Source: Listeria goaensis
GTDB lineage: Bacteria > Bacillota > Bacilli > Lactobacillales > Listeriaceae
Direction: 5' to 3'
Assembly (NCBI RefSeq): GCF_900186125.1
Contig: NZ_FYBQ01000003.1
Span: 62,001 to 126,000 of the forward strand
Length of the DNA stretch: 64,000 nt
The notes beneath the pieces were generated by a model. That model did no database searches, was not told where the DNA came from, and worked only from the letters and a program-made list of their open reading frames with translations. This document shows, piece after piece, positions 50,111 through 58,956 of this stretch (its first letter is position 1; each line of letters begins with the position of its first letter). The position numbers and the translations under genes were made by a program.

Positions 50111-51271
50111 TTGAATAAAAGCAGCAAATTATGGACGAAAGATTATATTTTTCTACTAATAGGAAGCCTATTTCTCTATATCGGATTTATGGTTTTTATG
50201 CCAACCTTACCAGCTCGGATTATTGAACTTGGCGGCTCGCAAGTTTCCGCGAGCCTTTCTGTAGGACTTTTTTCAGTTGTCGCACTCTTCACACGCGCTG
50301 TTTCAGGAAGTTGGAACGACCGTGTAGGCTCAAAAATTTTAATTTTGATTGGCATAGTTATTTTAATTGTATCGACTTTTAGTTTTTATTTTTCATCTGT
50401 GGTCATTCTAATTTTGATGATTCGGCTTTTACAAGGCGCCGGCTGGGGCATTAGTACGACCTCTATCGCGACTGGCGTTTCTTCTTTAGTTCCGCCAAAC
50501 AGAATCGGCGAAGGGATTGGTTTTTACGGCTTAACGACGGCCTTAGGCATGTCTATTGCCCCTATTCTAGCCATTATCATTATTAATCAGTTTGATTTTA
50601 ATTTTTTAATTACCTTTGCTTTACTATTTTTATGCGCAAATTTGATATTACTTTCACAAATTCATTTGAAAAAGAACAGCTCTGTTACTAAAACAAAATC
50701 TTCACTCATTGAAAAATCCGCTTTACTCCCAGCTTTTTTATGTCTACTTTTAGCTATCCCTCTTGGTGGCATTCAAACTTTTATGATGGTATACGGGAAT
50801 GAAATTCATGTATCCAATACTTGGATTTATTTTTTAGGTCAAGCGATTACGATTCTCATCAGTCGCTTTTTCGCTGGACGGCTTTATGATGTAAAGGGGC
50901 ACCGCTTTGTTATTATACCTGGCGTTTTAGCCATGATAGCAGGATTAATCGTTCTTTCTATGGCATGGAATGCTTTTACACTTTTTGTAGCCGCATTAAT
51001 TTTCGGACTTGGTTATGGCATGACTCAGCCAGCTCTACAGGCGCTTGCAGTCGAACGTGCCGCGCCAGACAAGATTGGTGCAGCAAACGGCACTTTTCTT
51101 TCCGGTATGGATTTAGGCATGGCCATCGGGAGCTTCGGCTTAAGTATCGTTGCAACCTTTAGCAATTACTCCATCATGTACCTGTCTTCAATCGTCGCCC
51201 TCCTTGTTTTAGGGATCGTCTACTGGTTTACTTCAGGTACTTCTTCTGGGACTAAAAAGGGCGAGTCTTGA
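50111..51271 (+). CDS. MFS efflux transporter
   Basis: 386-residue major facilitator with 12 predicted helices. The MFS loop motif is FTRAVSGSWNDRVGSKILI between helices 2 and 3, with the half-repeat FFAGRLYDVKGHRFVIIPG in the second half; RLLQGAGWGISTTSIATG (antiporter-type motif C region) points to export. TTG start with AAGAAGGGA 5 nt upstream. 12 nt after marR, so co-transcribed and probably a drug or metabolite exporter induced by the regulator's ligand. Confidence 0.9.
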   Translation: MNKSSKLWTKDYIFLLIGSLFLYIGFMVFMPTLPARIIELGGSQVSASLSVGLFSVVALFTRAVSGSWNDRVGSKILILIGIVILIVSTFSFYFSSVVILILMIRLLQGAGWGISTTSIATGVSSLVPPNRIGEGIGFYGLTTALGMSIAPILAIIIINQFDFNFLITFALLFLCANLILLSQIHLKKNSSVTKTKSSLIEKSALLPAFLCLLLAIPLGGIQTFMMVYGNEIHVSNTWIYFLGQAITILISRFFAGRLYDVKGHRFVIIPGVLAMIAGLIVLSMAWNAFTLFVAALIFGLGYGMTQPALQALAVERAAPDKIGAANGTFLSGMDLGMAIGSFGLSIVATFSNYSIMYLSSIVALLVLGIVYWFTSGTSSGTKKGES

Positions 51272-51330
51272 TTTCTTTTTGTTCCTATCAGCCGCAGTTC
51301 AGCATTTCCTAACGAATTGCTTGGCAAATG

Positions 51331-51366
51331 AACCACCCCCAAAATTAGATTTTGGGGGTGGTTTTA
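51331..51366. terminator. Bidirectional terminator between MFS and GntR genes
   Basis: AACCACCCCCAAAAT / ATTTTGGGGGTGGTT perfect 15-bp stem with loop TAG. Confidence 0.95.
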
Positions 51367-51371
51367 GTTTG

Positions 51372-52100
51372 TTATCTCCGCGAAATATTTACCGTCGTGA
51401 ATACAAATTTGTCATAGCGATGTCTTGAAATGGAATATTCAAATGCGACGCCGTTGTTTAAATACACGGTTTGCTCGACGTCCATGACGGGATCGTCTTG
51501 TTGACATTTTAAATATTTATGGTCCAGTTCATTAGATTTATCCGCACGAATTTGCTTGTAGGAACTCGCGATTTTATGGTTTAGTTTATCTTGGATATAG
51601 CTGTAAATTGAACCTTCTAAAACTTCTTTTGTGAGTCCGGGTACAATTTGTACGGGCATGAATGTGTGTTCAATGACATATGGTTCGGACGCAACACTTC
51701 TGACCCGCAAGATTTCATAGACCGGCGTTTCTTTTTCCACGTGAAGTTTTTCAGCGATTTTTTCATCTGGAAAAACTACTTCAAAGCGGAGAATGATGGT
51801 GTCGACTTTTTCACCGTTCACGAGTTTTGTAAAGCCGTTCACTTCTTGACTTTGAATGTGCAGCCGTTCGGCATCAAGTGCGGACTTAATAATAAACGTG
51901 CCGTGTCCGCGCTTTCTGTATAATAAGCCTTCTAACACTAAAACTTCCAGTGCTTTTTTCATTGTCATTCGGCTGCAGTCAAATTCCTTTGCGAGCGTCA
52001 TCTCATCTGGAATTGGCTTATCTAGTGGGTATTCTTGATTTTTAATGCGCGTTCTTATTTCTTCGGCGATAAAGCTATATTTTGTTTGGTTTCCTGCCAT
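51372..52100 (-). CDS. GntR/HutC family transcriptional regulator
   Basis: 242-residue repressor. N-terminal winged helix (about 5-72, IAEEIRTRIKNQEYPLDKPIPDEMTLAKEF, CSRMTMKKALEVLVLEGLL) and C-terminal UTRA effector domain (about 90-235, ending RHRYDKFVFTTVNISRR). ATG 52100 follows GAGG by 8 nt; GTG 52109 is less likely. It lies 51 nt downstream of the GH1 gene on the same strand and presumably controls it; effector probably a phospho-glucoside. Confidence 0.9.
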   Translation of the reverse strand: MAGNQTKYSFIAEEIRTRIKNQEYPLDKPIPDEMTLAKEFDCSRMTMKKALEVLVLEGLLYRKRGHGTFIIKSALDAERLHIQSQEVNGFTKLVNGEKVDTIILRFEVVFPDEKIAEKLHVEKETPVYEILRVRSVASEPYVIEHTFMPVQIVPGLTKEVLEGSIYSYIQDKLNHKIASSYKQIRADKSNELDHKYLKCQQDDPVMDVEQTVYLNNGVAFEYSISRHRYDKFVFTTVNISRR

Positions 52101-52151
52101 TTCAGACACCTCATCTTGAGTCTTTTTTCATAATTTTACCATAAAATGAAA

Positions 52152-53543
52152 TTAGGCTTCAAATCCGTTTTCGGAAGCGAGTGTTTTATACCATTTGCCT
52201 GATGCTTTGATTGTCCGTTTATAGTTCTCATCTAAGTTCACTTCGACTAGGCCGTAGCGATTTTTATAGGCATTTGCCCAGCTCCAGCAATCCATGAACG
52301 TCCATAGATGGTAGCCGAGACAATTGGAACCTTCGGAAATTGCTTTATGAAGCCATTTCAAATGCGACTGAATGAACTCAATTCGGTACGTATCCTCGAT
52401 AAATCCTTCAGCGTTTCGATACCGGTCTTCGCCTTCAACACCCATCCCATTTTCCGAAATAAAGAAAGGAATATTGTTGTAGTTATCGCGAATGTTAATC
52501 GCAATATCATAAATCGCTTGCTCGTAAATTTCCCAGCCACGGTACGGATTCATTTTGCGGTAAGGCATTTCGTAGTTATCAAAAAGATGCTCTGGAACAA
52601 AAGGTGCGTCTTTATGTGGCATATATTCTTTTGCTTTAACTCTGCGCGGTTGGTAATAATTGACCCCTAAAATATCGATAATATTTTCTTTAATGATGGC
52701 TAGGTCTTCCTCTGTGTAATCCGGTAAGAAATTCTTCTCACGTAACAATTCGACGAGGTCTCTTGGGAATTCGCCAAGTGTGACTGGGTCTAAGAAGCTG
52801 CGATTGAAAATCAAATCTGCCAAGTGGGCTGCACGCAAGTCCGCTTCATTTTGACTGCGCGGATAGGACGGCGTCAAGTTTAAAATAATGCCGATTTTTC
52901 CGTCTTGCTTTAATCCGTGATACGCTTTGACAGCTTTTGCGTGCGCGAGCGTTGTACCGAATCCGACTTGCACCGCACGTTTGAAGTCCACAACGTTTGG
53001 ATAATGCATATCATATAAGTAACCTGCTTCAACGGGTACAATCGGCTCGTTAAATGTGAACCAATGTTTGACACGGTCACCAAAAAGTTTAAAGCAAGTT
53101 TCGGCAAAGGTTGCATACGCGTCAATGACTTCGCGCGACTCGAACCCACCTTTTTCTTGCATCGACATTGGCATATCAAAGTGATAGAGGTTCATAAATG
53201 GTGTGACGCCTTGTGCAATCATTTCGTCAATTACGCGATTATAAAAATCAACGGCTTTCGGATTTACTTCACCGATACCGTCTGGAATGAGTCTAGACCA
53301 CTGAATCGATGTACGGAATGAATTATGCCCCGTTTCTTTCATGAGCGCAATATCTTCTTTATATTGGTAATAAAAGTTAGAAGTGTTAGCTGGGCCTACG
53401 CCGTTAAAAAAGCGTCCTGGTTCTTTACTATACCAGTAATCCCAAATACTCGGTTTGCGTCCATCAACATCTGCCGCACCTTCTGTTTGCGGGCCTGATG
53501 CTGCACTACCCCACCAAAAATTTTCAGGAAATGTATACTTCAT
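52152..53543 (-). CDS. GH1 family beta-glucosidase / 6-phospho-beta-glucosidase
   Basis: 463-residue cytosolic TIM-barrel glycosidase. N-terminal signature FPENFWWGSAASGPQTEGA; acid/base Glu in HWFTFNEPIVPVEAGY; nucleophile Glu in IPFFISENGMGVEGED; aglycone segment LGYHLWTFMDCWSWANAYKNRYGLVEV. The last segment lacks an obvious Ser-x-Lys-x-Tyr phosphate pocket that I can confirm, so phospho-specificity is undecided. GGAGGATTTCAA precedes ATG. Followed by the GntR regulator; no PTS gene is adjacent. Confidence 0.9.
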   Translation of the reverse strand: MKYTFPENFWWGSAASGPQTEGAADVDGRKPSIWDYWYSKEPGRFFNGVGPANTSNFYYQYKEDIALMKETGHNSFRTSIQWSRLIPDGIGEVNPKAVDFYNRVIDEMIAQGVTPFMNLYHFDMPMSMQEKGGFESREVIDAYATFAETCFKLFGDRVKHWFTFNEPIVPVEAGYLYDMHYPNVVDFKRAVQVGFGTTLAHAKAVKAYHGLKQDGKIGIILNLTPSYPRSQNEADLRAAHLADLIFNRSFLDPVTLGEFPRDLVELLREKNFLPDYTEEDLAIIKENIIDILGVNYYQPRRVKAKEYMPHKDAPFVPEHLFDNYEMPYRKMNPYRGWEIYEQAIYDIAINIRDNYNNIPFFISENGMGVEGEDRYRNAEGFIEDTYRIEFIQSHLKWLHKAISEGSNCLGYHLWTFMDCWSWANAYKNRYGLVEVNLDENYKRTIKASGKWYKTLASENGFEA

Positions 53544-53573
53544 TTGAAATCCTCCAGTTCATTTTTTTCTTTT

Positions 53574-53602
53574 ATTATACATGATTATTCTAAAAGTATA
53601 AA
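53574..53602 (-). promoter_or_regulatory. Candidate promoter of the GH1-GntR unit
   Basis: Minus-strand -10 TATAAT (53574-53579) and weak -35 TTTATA (53597-53602), 17-nt spacer, 30 nt upstream of the start. The surrounding TTTATAC/TTTTAGA repeats may hold the GntR operator. Confidence 0.4.
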
Positions 53603-53625
53603 CTAATTTATTTAAAAGTTTATAT

Positions 53626-53652
53626 AAAAAAACCTCACCTGTTTAGATGAGG
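53626..53652 (-). terminator. Terminator of the 29-residue peptide gene
   Basis: Minus strand CCTCATCTAAACAGGTGAGG followed by TTTTTTTATATAA, 46 nt after the small ORF. Confidence 0.8.
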
Positions 53653-53698
53653 ATAAAAAGACGTTAATTTTATGTATCTTACTTGCACATTTTCATTG

Positions 53699-53788
53699 CT
53701 ATTTTTTTAAAATCCTTACAATGATGTAAACAAGAATTGCGATTATTGCGAGCATTAGAACGAATCCGACGATACTAAATCCTCCCAT
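53699..53788 (-). CDS. 29-residue single-helix membrane peptide
   Basis: Short gene with a good ribosome binding site (AGAGGTGACCAT then ATG) and its own terminator. The product starts MGGFSIVGFVLMLAI and ends in VRILKK: one membrane helix of about 22 residues with a basic C-terminal tail. Too short for the usual gene callers. Similar miniproteins act as membrane sensors or regulators, but no family can be named; type I toxin-like peptides are an alternative, without an antisense RNA seen. Confidence 0.6.
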   Translation of the reverse strand: MGGFSIVGFVLMLAIIAILVYIIVRILKK

Positions 53789-53867
53789 ATGGTCACCTCT
53801 TTTTGATGTTATTTTTTCTATATATACCAAGAAAATTCATGAGGGAGGTACTTTTTCAAAATTTACA

Positions 53868-53896
53868 TTTACAAACCCTCTTTTTTCCTCTAAAAT
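53868..53896 (+). promoter_or_regulatory. Promoter of the guanine riboswitch-permease unit
   Basis: -35 TTTACA (53868-53873) and -10 TAAAAT (53891-53896), 17-nt spacer; transcription would start right at the aptamer. Confidence 0.65.
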
Positions 53897-53904
53897 AAAA
53901 AGAT

Positions 53905-53971
53905 ATCGTATATGTCCGAAAATAGGGTTCGGATGTTTCTACCGGGTTACCGTAAATGACCCGACTACGAG
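53905..53971 (+). ncRNA. Purine riboswitch, guanine type
   Basis: P1 TCGTA/TACGA, P2 TCCGAA/TTCGGA, P3 CGGGT/ACCCG, with conserved junction elements TATATGT, GTTTCTACCGGG and CCGTAAATG. The specificity base in GACTAC is C (C74), which selects guanine/hypoxanthine rather than adenine. Upstream of a purine permease. Confidence 0.93.
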
Positions 53972-53979
53972 CAGAATGA

Positions 53980-54007
53980 ATACATAGGGATCTTCCCGTA
54001 TTTTTTT
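53980..54007 (+). terminator. Riboswitch terminator
   Basis: ATAC-AT-AGGGA / TTCCC-GTAT hairpin followed by TTTTTT, between aptamer and permease gene. Confidence 0.8.
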
Positions 54008-54053
54008 AGCTCGCCCTTTTTCGAATGTGATAAAAACAGGGAGGCTTTTTTTA

Positions 54054-55349
54054 ATGGACAAATTTTTTAAACTTCGCGAGAACAAAACGAATGTAAGAAC
54101 TGAAATTTTGGCGGGGCTCACGACGTTCCTTTCCATGGCGTATGTCTTGTTTGTGAATCCGACAATGCTTCACACTACGGGTATGGATTTAAAGTCGGTT
54201 TTCGTAGCGACGGTGCTCGCTTCTGTTGTAGGCTCACTTCTCATGGGTCTGATTGCCAACTACCCAATTGGTTTGGCACCCGGAATGGGCTTAAACGCCT
54301 TTTTCGCCTTCACGGTATGCGCACAGTGGGGAATTCCTTGGCAGACGGCGCTTTCAGGCGTGCTCGTCTCAGGACTCGTTTTTATTTGCCTAACTGTTTC
54401 TGGAATTCGCGAAAAAGTCATCAACGCAATTCCCGCTGAACTAAAATACGCAGTTGGCGCCGGTATTGGCTTTTTCATTGCTTTTCTAGGATTAAAAAAT
54501 GCAGGTATAATTGTGGCGAATGAATCGACCATTGTCGCACTTGGAAATCTTCATTCTGGCCCCGTTTTACTGGCCGTTTTCGGCATCATTATTACGGTCA
54601 TTTACATGACACTCAATTTGAAGGGCGCGATTTTCTTTGGGATGGCGACTACCGCCATTGTCGGCATGCTAGTCGGTCAAATCGAAGTGCCGCACCAAAT
54701 TGTCTCCGCCGTACCAAGCGTGGCACCAACATTCGGGCAGGCTATCATCCATCTTGGTGATATTTTTACTCCCCAAATGTTAATTGTGATTTTAACGTTC
54801 TTCTTCATTGATTTCTTTGATACAGCGGGAACGCTCGTTGCGGTGGCGAACCAGGCTGGCTTTGTGAAAGATAATAAAGTGCCTCGTGCAGGACGCTCGC
54901 TTTTTTCTGATTCTGTTGCGACGGTTGTTGGTGCGATTTTCGGGACTTCAACAACGACCAGTTACGTGGAATCAACGGCTGGGGTTGCGGTCGGTGGTAG
55001 AACAGGGCTTACGGCGATTGTCGTCGCAATTTGTTTCTCCTTATCGCTTTTCTTCTCGCCGCTGCTTGGCGTAATTACAAGCGCCGTCACGACACCTGCA
55101 CTCGTTATTGTTGGTATTTTAATGATTGGTAACGTGGCGCATATCGATTGGTCGAAATTTGAGGTCGCGGTTCCCGCATTCTTCGTCATCTTGATGATGA
55201 TTTTAACTTTCTCAATTGCGACAGGGATTGCGATTGGCTTTATCTTCTACCCAATTACGATGGTGTTAAAAGGGCGCTATAAAGAGGTCCACCCCATCAT
55301 GTATGTGATGATGGCGCTGTTTATTCTTTATTTTATATTTGTTGTTTAA
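54054..55349 (+). CDS. NCS2 family purine permease (PbuG-like)
   Basis: 431-residue membrane transporter for hypoxanthine/guanine. NCS2/AzgA landmarks: TNVRTEILAGLTTFLSMAYVLFVNP, GLAPGMGLNAFFAFTV, DFFDTAGTLVAVANQAG and GTSTTTSYVESTAGVAVGGRTG (the ESTAG signature). GGGAGG lies 9 nt before ATG 54054; the frame is open to 54027. Controlled by the guanine riboswitch, so import stops when guanine is plentiful. Confidence 0.92.
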   Translation: MDKFFKLRENKTNVRTEILAGLTTFLSMAYVLFVNPTMLHTTGMDLKSVFVATVLASVVGSLLMGLIANYPIGLAPGMGLNAFFAFTVCAQWGIPWQTALSGVLVSGLVFICLTVSGIREKVINAIPAELKYAVGAGIGFFIAFLGLKNAGIIVANESTIVALGNLHSGPVLLAVFGIIITVIYMTLNLKGAIFFGMATTAIVGMLVGQIEVPHQIVSAVPSVAPTFGQAIIHLGDIFTPQMLIVILTFFFIDFFDTAGTLVAVANQAGFVKDNKVPRAGRSLFSDSVATVVGAIFGTSTTTSYVESTAGVAVGGRTGLTAIVVAICFSLSLFFSPLLGVITSAVTTPALVIVGILMIGNVAHIDWSKFEVAVPAFFVILMMILTFSIATGIAIGFIFYPITMVLKGRYKEVHPIMYVMMALFILYFIFVV

Positions 55350-55360
55350 AAATAACGCGA

Positions 55361-55392
55361 ATAGACTTTGAGATTTTTTTCAAAGTCTATTT
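55361..55392. terminator. Bidirectional terminator between NCS2 permease and ABC-2 genes
   Basis: AATAGACTTTGA / TCAAAGTCTATT stem with an 8-nt T-rich loop. Confidence 0.85.
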
Positions 55393-56542
55393 ATTTGTTT
55401 AAAATTAGCTTTTCATTTGTCGACAGTTTAAAAATAAGGAGCTGACATATTACAATGTACGAAAGTAAAACGCCTACACCCGTAATGACATTTATGAAAC
55501 TACTTCCCAGTTTTGCACCAATATTTCCATTTGCCAAATTGACAACATCGACATACACAAACGGATTAAACATTAGTAAAATGCCTGCATCTGATTCCAT
55601 TTTGCCTAGTAAAAATCCCGAACTGAAAATAAGCAAGAATATAATAATGACGCTCAAAATATTATTTCTGCAAACTAAATTGAGCACAGTCAGTAAAGAA
55701 ACTAGAAATAGCACGATAAATACGGCTATTATGACGGCAGCAGCTAAAACTTCACCTTCTGTGCCAATATAAAAATCAGCACCTTTTTGAATAATAGCTG
55801 GCATTTGGAAGGTTTTAAAACCATTTTTCAAACTTGGAATCAAGTAAGCGGCGGAAAGTGTTACAAGTAGAAAAATACCGCCAGAAGTCAAGGCTACAAG
55901 TTCTTTCGTAAGCAAAACATGTCTTTTTTTGATTGGCAAACTCCAGAAAAAGCGTAATTTCCCAGAATCAATATCAGAGCCTATGACGGTCAGTGACGCC
56001 AGTAAAAAGAGCAGCGGAAAAATATACGGAAAGAGGAATTGAAGCGCACCCAATGTAAAGCCCGAACCGTTTAAATGAAATTCTGTTCCGCTGTATTCAA
56101 AATTTCCTTGGTCATATTTTTCTTTTAAAGCAATTTGCATTTCGAGTTGTTTTTCGGTCATTTCCGTATACGTATTGCCACTTCTAACATCTTGCAACAA
56201 ATTTTTGTCTTCTGTAATTTGCAGTTTCAGTCTTTCTTTTGATTTCCCTTGTTTCATTGCTTCTAACTTCGCTTTTGCCACTTTTAAGTCTCGCTCATAT
56301 TCACTGAGAACTTGATTTTTTGCAATTGACTTGGCCGGATCCGCCTTCACACCTTGAATCGCCATCTCAATACTTTGAATCTCCTCTTGTTCACTATTTA
56401 TCTCGTTCTCTTTTTCAAAATTAAATTGTGACTGATAAAAAACAAAAAGTATCGCAATTAAACTGACGATTAAAATAAGCAAAATGAGAAATAATTTTCG
56501 TTTCATTAATTTTTGCCATTCAAAGCGGTACATATTCCTCAT
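55391..56542 (-). CDS. ABC-2 type permease
   Basis: 383-residue membrane subunit. One N-terminal helix (about 14-34), a large charged extracytoplasmic/coiled region (about 35-155, rich in Glu, Lys, Gln), then five helices from about 170, including GSDIDSGKLRFFWSLPIKKRHVLLTKEL, a typical ABC-2 coupling segment. This shape is seen in bacteriocin/lantibiotic immunity or peptide exporters. Start ATG overlaps the ATPase stop region by 4 nt. Partner of the ATPase upstream. Confidence 0.85.
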   Translation of the reverse strand: MRNMYRFEWQKLMKRKLFLILLILIVSLIAILFVFYQSQFNFEKENEINSEQEEIQSIEMAIQGVKADPAKSIAKNQVLSEYERDLKVAKAKLEAMKQGKSKERLKLQITEDKNLLQDVRSGNTYTEMTEKQLEMQIALKEKYDQGNFEYSGTEFHLNGSGFTLGALQFLFPYIFPLLFLLASLTVIGSDIDSGKLRFFWSLPIKKRHVLLTKELVALTSGGIFLLVTLSAAYLIPSLKNGFKTFQMPAIIQKGADFYIGTEGEVLAAAVIIAVFIVLFLVSLLTVLNLVCRNNILSVIIIFLLIFSSGFLLGKMESDAGILLMFNPFVYVDVVNLANGNIGAKLGSSFINVITGVGVLLSYIVICQLLIFKLSTNEKLILNK

Positions 56543-57414
56543 TCGCCGCCATCCTCCTTCTGTTCATAAATTTCATGATATAAGTGTTTCGTTTTTTCAT
56601 TTTGCAACAAAATATTTGCAACATCCACCTGTAAATCATTTAAAAGCCGTGTCAAATCTATTAATTTTCCCGCCGAAATTTTAACTATAAGTAAATTTTC
56701 ATCTTTCCTATTAAGCGAGTAAATCGAGTTGTGGCTTTCTAACGTTTGAATCGCCTGCGCTGTTAGTCCCGTTTTCAGCGTGATTTGATATTCCTCCAGA
56801 TGCTGTTCACCCACTTCTTCTGCTTGAACAATCATTCCTTGTTTTAAAAATAAAACGGTGTCCGCAATTTCATCTATATCTGACAAAATATGGGAGGAAA
56901 TAAAAATTTGCTTCCCGCTGTGCTTCAACTCTTGGATACAAAATTTAAATTCAGTGCTTACAGATGGGTCCAGTCCATTAAATGGTTCGTCTAAAATTAA
57001 AATATCCCCATCTGCAACAAGCGCCATCGCAAATAGCAATTGTTGTTTCATTCCTAAAGAATACGTGCCAACTTTTTTATTTATAAAAGGCATTATATGT
57101 AATTTCTCAACAATCTCTGTTATCTTTTTCACATTCCCATACATCCGTCCAATGAATAGAAGATGATTCATCCCTGTTAAATACGAATATAAAATGCTGT
57201 TATCTTGCATAAAATAAAGCGTTTTATTATCCTCCGTAACTAGGATTTCGCCGCTACTCGCGCAAAGGACACCGCTCATAATCCGCATTAACGTTGTTTT
57301 CCCGCTTCCATTAGGCCCGACTAAAGCAACCACTTTTCCTCGTCCTAAAGAAAAAGTGATATCGTTTAGTATATTGACCTGCCTAATACTTTTCGCTATA
57401 TGGTTCATCTGCAT
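56539..57414 (-). CDS. ABC transporter ATPase
   Basis: 291-residue nucleotide-binding subunit. Walker A GPNGSGKTTLM, Q-loop FMQDNSILYSYLT, signature YSLGMKQQLLFAMAL, Walker B ILILDEPFNGLDP and H-loop IFISSHILSD are complete. C-terminal extension of about 80 residues follows. GGAG is 9 nt before ATG 57414; GTG 57420 is in frame. The next gene upstream encodes a small secreted protein, 37 nt away, so the set could export or give immunity to it. Confidence 0.92.
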   Translation of the reverse strand: MQMNHIAKSIRQVNILNDITFSLGRGKVVALVGPNGSGKTTLMRIMSGVLCASSGEILVTEDNKTLYFMQDNSILYSYLTGMNHLLFIGRMYGNVKKITEIVEKLHIMPFINKKVGTYSLGMKQQLLFAMALVADGDILILDEPFNGLDPSVSTEFKFCIQELKHSGKQIFISSHILSDIDEIADTVLFLKQGMIVQAEEVGEQHLEEYQITLKTGLTAQAIQTLESHNSIYSLNRKDENLLIVKISAGKLIDLTRLLNDLQVDVANILLQNEKTKHLYHEIYEQKEDGGE

Positions 57415-57456
57415 GTTCACTTACTCCTTCTACTATAAAGCAGGAATCTAGTGAAG

Positions 57457-57778
57457 TTACCAGATTCCAAGCGATTTATTAATATGTTTTCCAAGTTCTC
57501 GTGTAAGCTGTGCAACTTCCTGATTGGTACGCATAAAGCCGTTTTGTTTTTGTTGTGTAGCTTGCACCATTTTGGTAAGAGATTGTTCGATAATTTTTAT
57601 TTCTCGTGAAATTTTCCACCCCAAAAAGTGTCCGATAAAACCCCTTTTCATAGTAGTACAAGACGCTTGATACTTGCAGAGCCTCTGCTTTTTGCCCTTG
57701 AAACATAAACACAAAGCTAAATCCTAACATCAAACTTAGAAGTACCTTCAAACCTTTATTTTTCTTTTTTTCTGTCAT
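57457..57778 (-). pseudogene. Frameshifted small secreted protein upstream of the ABC transporter
   Basis: A strong start (AAAGGAG, ATG 57778) opens a signal peptide (MTEKKKNKGLKVLLSLMLGF, then FQGQKAEA). After about residue 45 the reading frame loses protein character, while the frame one base further, ending at 57457, continues with helical, charged sequence (SREIKIIEQSLTKMVQATQQ ... LTRELGKHINKSLGIW). Skipping one base in the AAAAGGGGTTTT or CTTTTTGGGG tract would give one protein of about 106 residues. Either a real frameshift mutation, a sequencing error in a homopolymer, or programmed +1 shifting. Read straight, the first frame gives 99 residues. Possibly a bacteriocin-like or surface peptide tied to the ABC genes. 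Confidence 0.6.
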
Positions 57779-57966
57779 AATGCTTCATCTCCTTTCGTGT
57801 AATGATCCTACCTTAGCATAGATTTGTATCACTTGTAAACAAATAATCTGAAATATGTTTTTTTCAGCTATTTTTTAGTTTTTTAATGAATAATCTTACT
57901 TCGTGACCTTTTTTTAGTTGCTTTTTCACGCTGCTTTCTCTATTCTAAAAAAAAGGAGTGCTGCAA

Positions 57967-58956
57967 ATGAAAAAATCAGATTTAATCCACTTACGAACAG
58001 GCGCACAGCGTATTTTAGCGCCTTTTGAAACGCCAGATGAAGTGGTCGCTTATTTTGGAGCGATGCAGGCGCAGAACCGGGCGCAAATGCTTTATGCGAT
58101 TGCAAGTCGGACAAAAAATTCGAGTCGCGCTGAAATTGAGCGGACGCTCGCGGAGAATCAAATCATTCGCGGATGGGCATTTCGCGGGACGATTCATGCG
58201 ATGCGCCCGGAAGATTATTTTTTGCTGAAAGAGGTTTACGGCGCGCGAACTCTTCAAATCTTTCGCGGTTATTGGAAAAAATTAGGGATTTCAGAAAGCG
58301 ATTTTGAGCGAAGTAACGCTGAACTTAAAAAGCAGCTTAGCGATGGGCCTAAAACGCGCGCGGAGCTTTCAGCGAGCATCGAACAGCTTGAATTGCCATG
58401 TTCGGGCATTCCATTTACGCAGCTCATTGCGAGGGCCAATCTAGATGACATTTTAGTTTTCCATGCGGATGCGAATACGTTTCAAAATACGGAATTTTTG
58501 GAGCAGCATAAAACAGATGCCACATTTGATGAGGCACTCCAAGAACTCGGACGGATTTATTTTAAAAGCCGCGGCCCGGCGACCATTCAAGATTTCAATT
58601 GGTGGAGCGGACTTCCGCAGACGACCATCAAAAAAATGCTTGCGAGTTTAAGCGGCGAACTCGTACAAGATGGCGACTTTTATTTTTACCCGGAAACGAA
58701 AAAAACGGCGACTAATCACACCGTTTTGCTCGCCGGCTTTGACGAATGGCTCATCAGCTACCGCGACCGCTCCGTGCATTTGCCAGAAGAATTGCAACGC
58801 GAAGTCATTACAAAAAACGGCCTCTTTCGGCCGATTGTCGTCCAAAACGGTGTTGTGAAAGGCACTTGGAAAGTAGAGAAAAACAGCATCGTGCATACCT
58901 CGGGCTTAAAAATTCCGGCGACGAACTATGACAAGTTTTCAGAAAAAACCGAGTAA
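57967..58956 (+). CDS. Winged-helix DNA-binding domain protein (PF06224 type, AlkZ/YcaQ superfamily)
   Basis: 329-residue protein with three tandem winged-helix units. Landmarks: FGAMQAQNRAQMLYAIASRTK, IIRGWAFRGTIHAMRPEDYFLL, GPATIQDFNWWSGLP and LLAGFDEWLISYRDRS, and near the C-terminus GLFRPIVVQNGVVKGTWKV. The superfamily includes DNA glycosylases AlkX/AlkZ (QxQ or QxD motif); here the motif is MQAQNRA. AAAGGAG is 8 nt before ATG 57967. Its end overlaps the convergent hisJ end by 31 nt. Confidence 0.82.
   Translation: MKKSDLIHLRTGAQRILAPFETPDEVVAYFGAMQAQNRAQMLYAIASRTKNSSRAEIERTLAENQIIRGWAFRGTIHAMRPEDYFLLKEVYGARTLQIFRGYWKKLGISESDFERSNAELKKQLSDGPKTRAELSASIEQLELPCSGIPFTQLIARANLDDILVFHADANTFQNTEFLEQHKTDATFDEALQELGRIYFKSRGPATIQDFNWWSGLPQTTIKKMLASLSGELVQDGDFYFYPETKKTATNHTVLLAGFDEWLISYRDRSVHLPEELQREVITKNGLFRPIVVQNGVVKGTWKVEKNSIVHTSGLKIPATNYDKFSEKTE

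Noticed and set aside
57479-57778. 99-residue frame as an intact lactococcin 972-like bacteriocin
   Set aside because: Signal peptide fits, but the C-terminal half (Tyr/Thr/Asn-rich) looks like an out-of-frame reading and lacks the lactococcin 972 Trp/Tyr/His pattern; treated as frameshifted instead.
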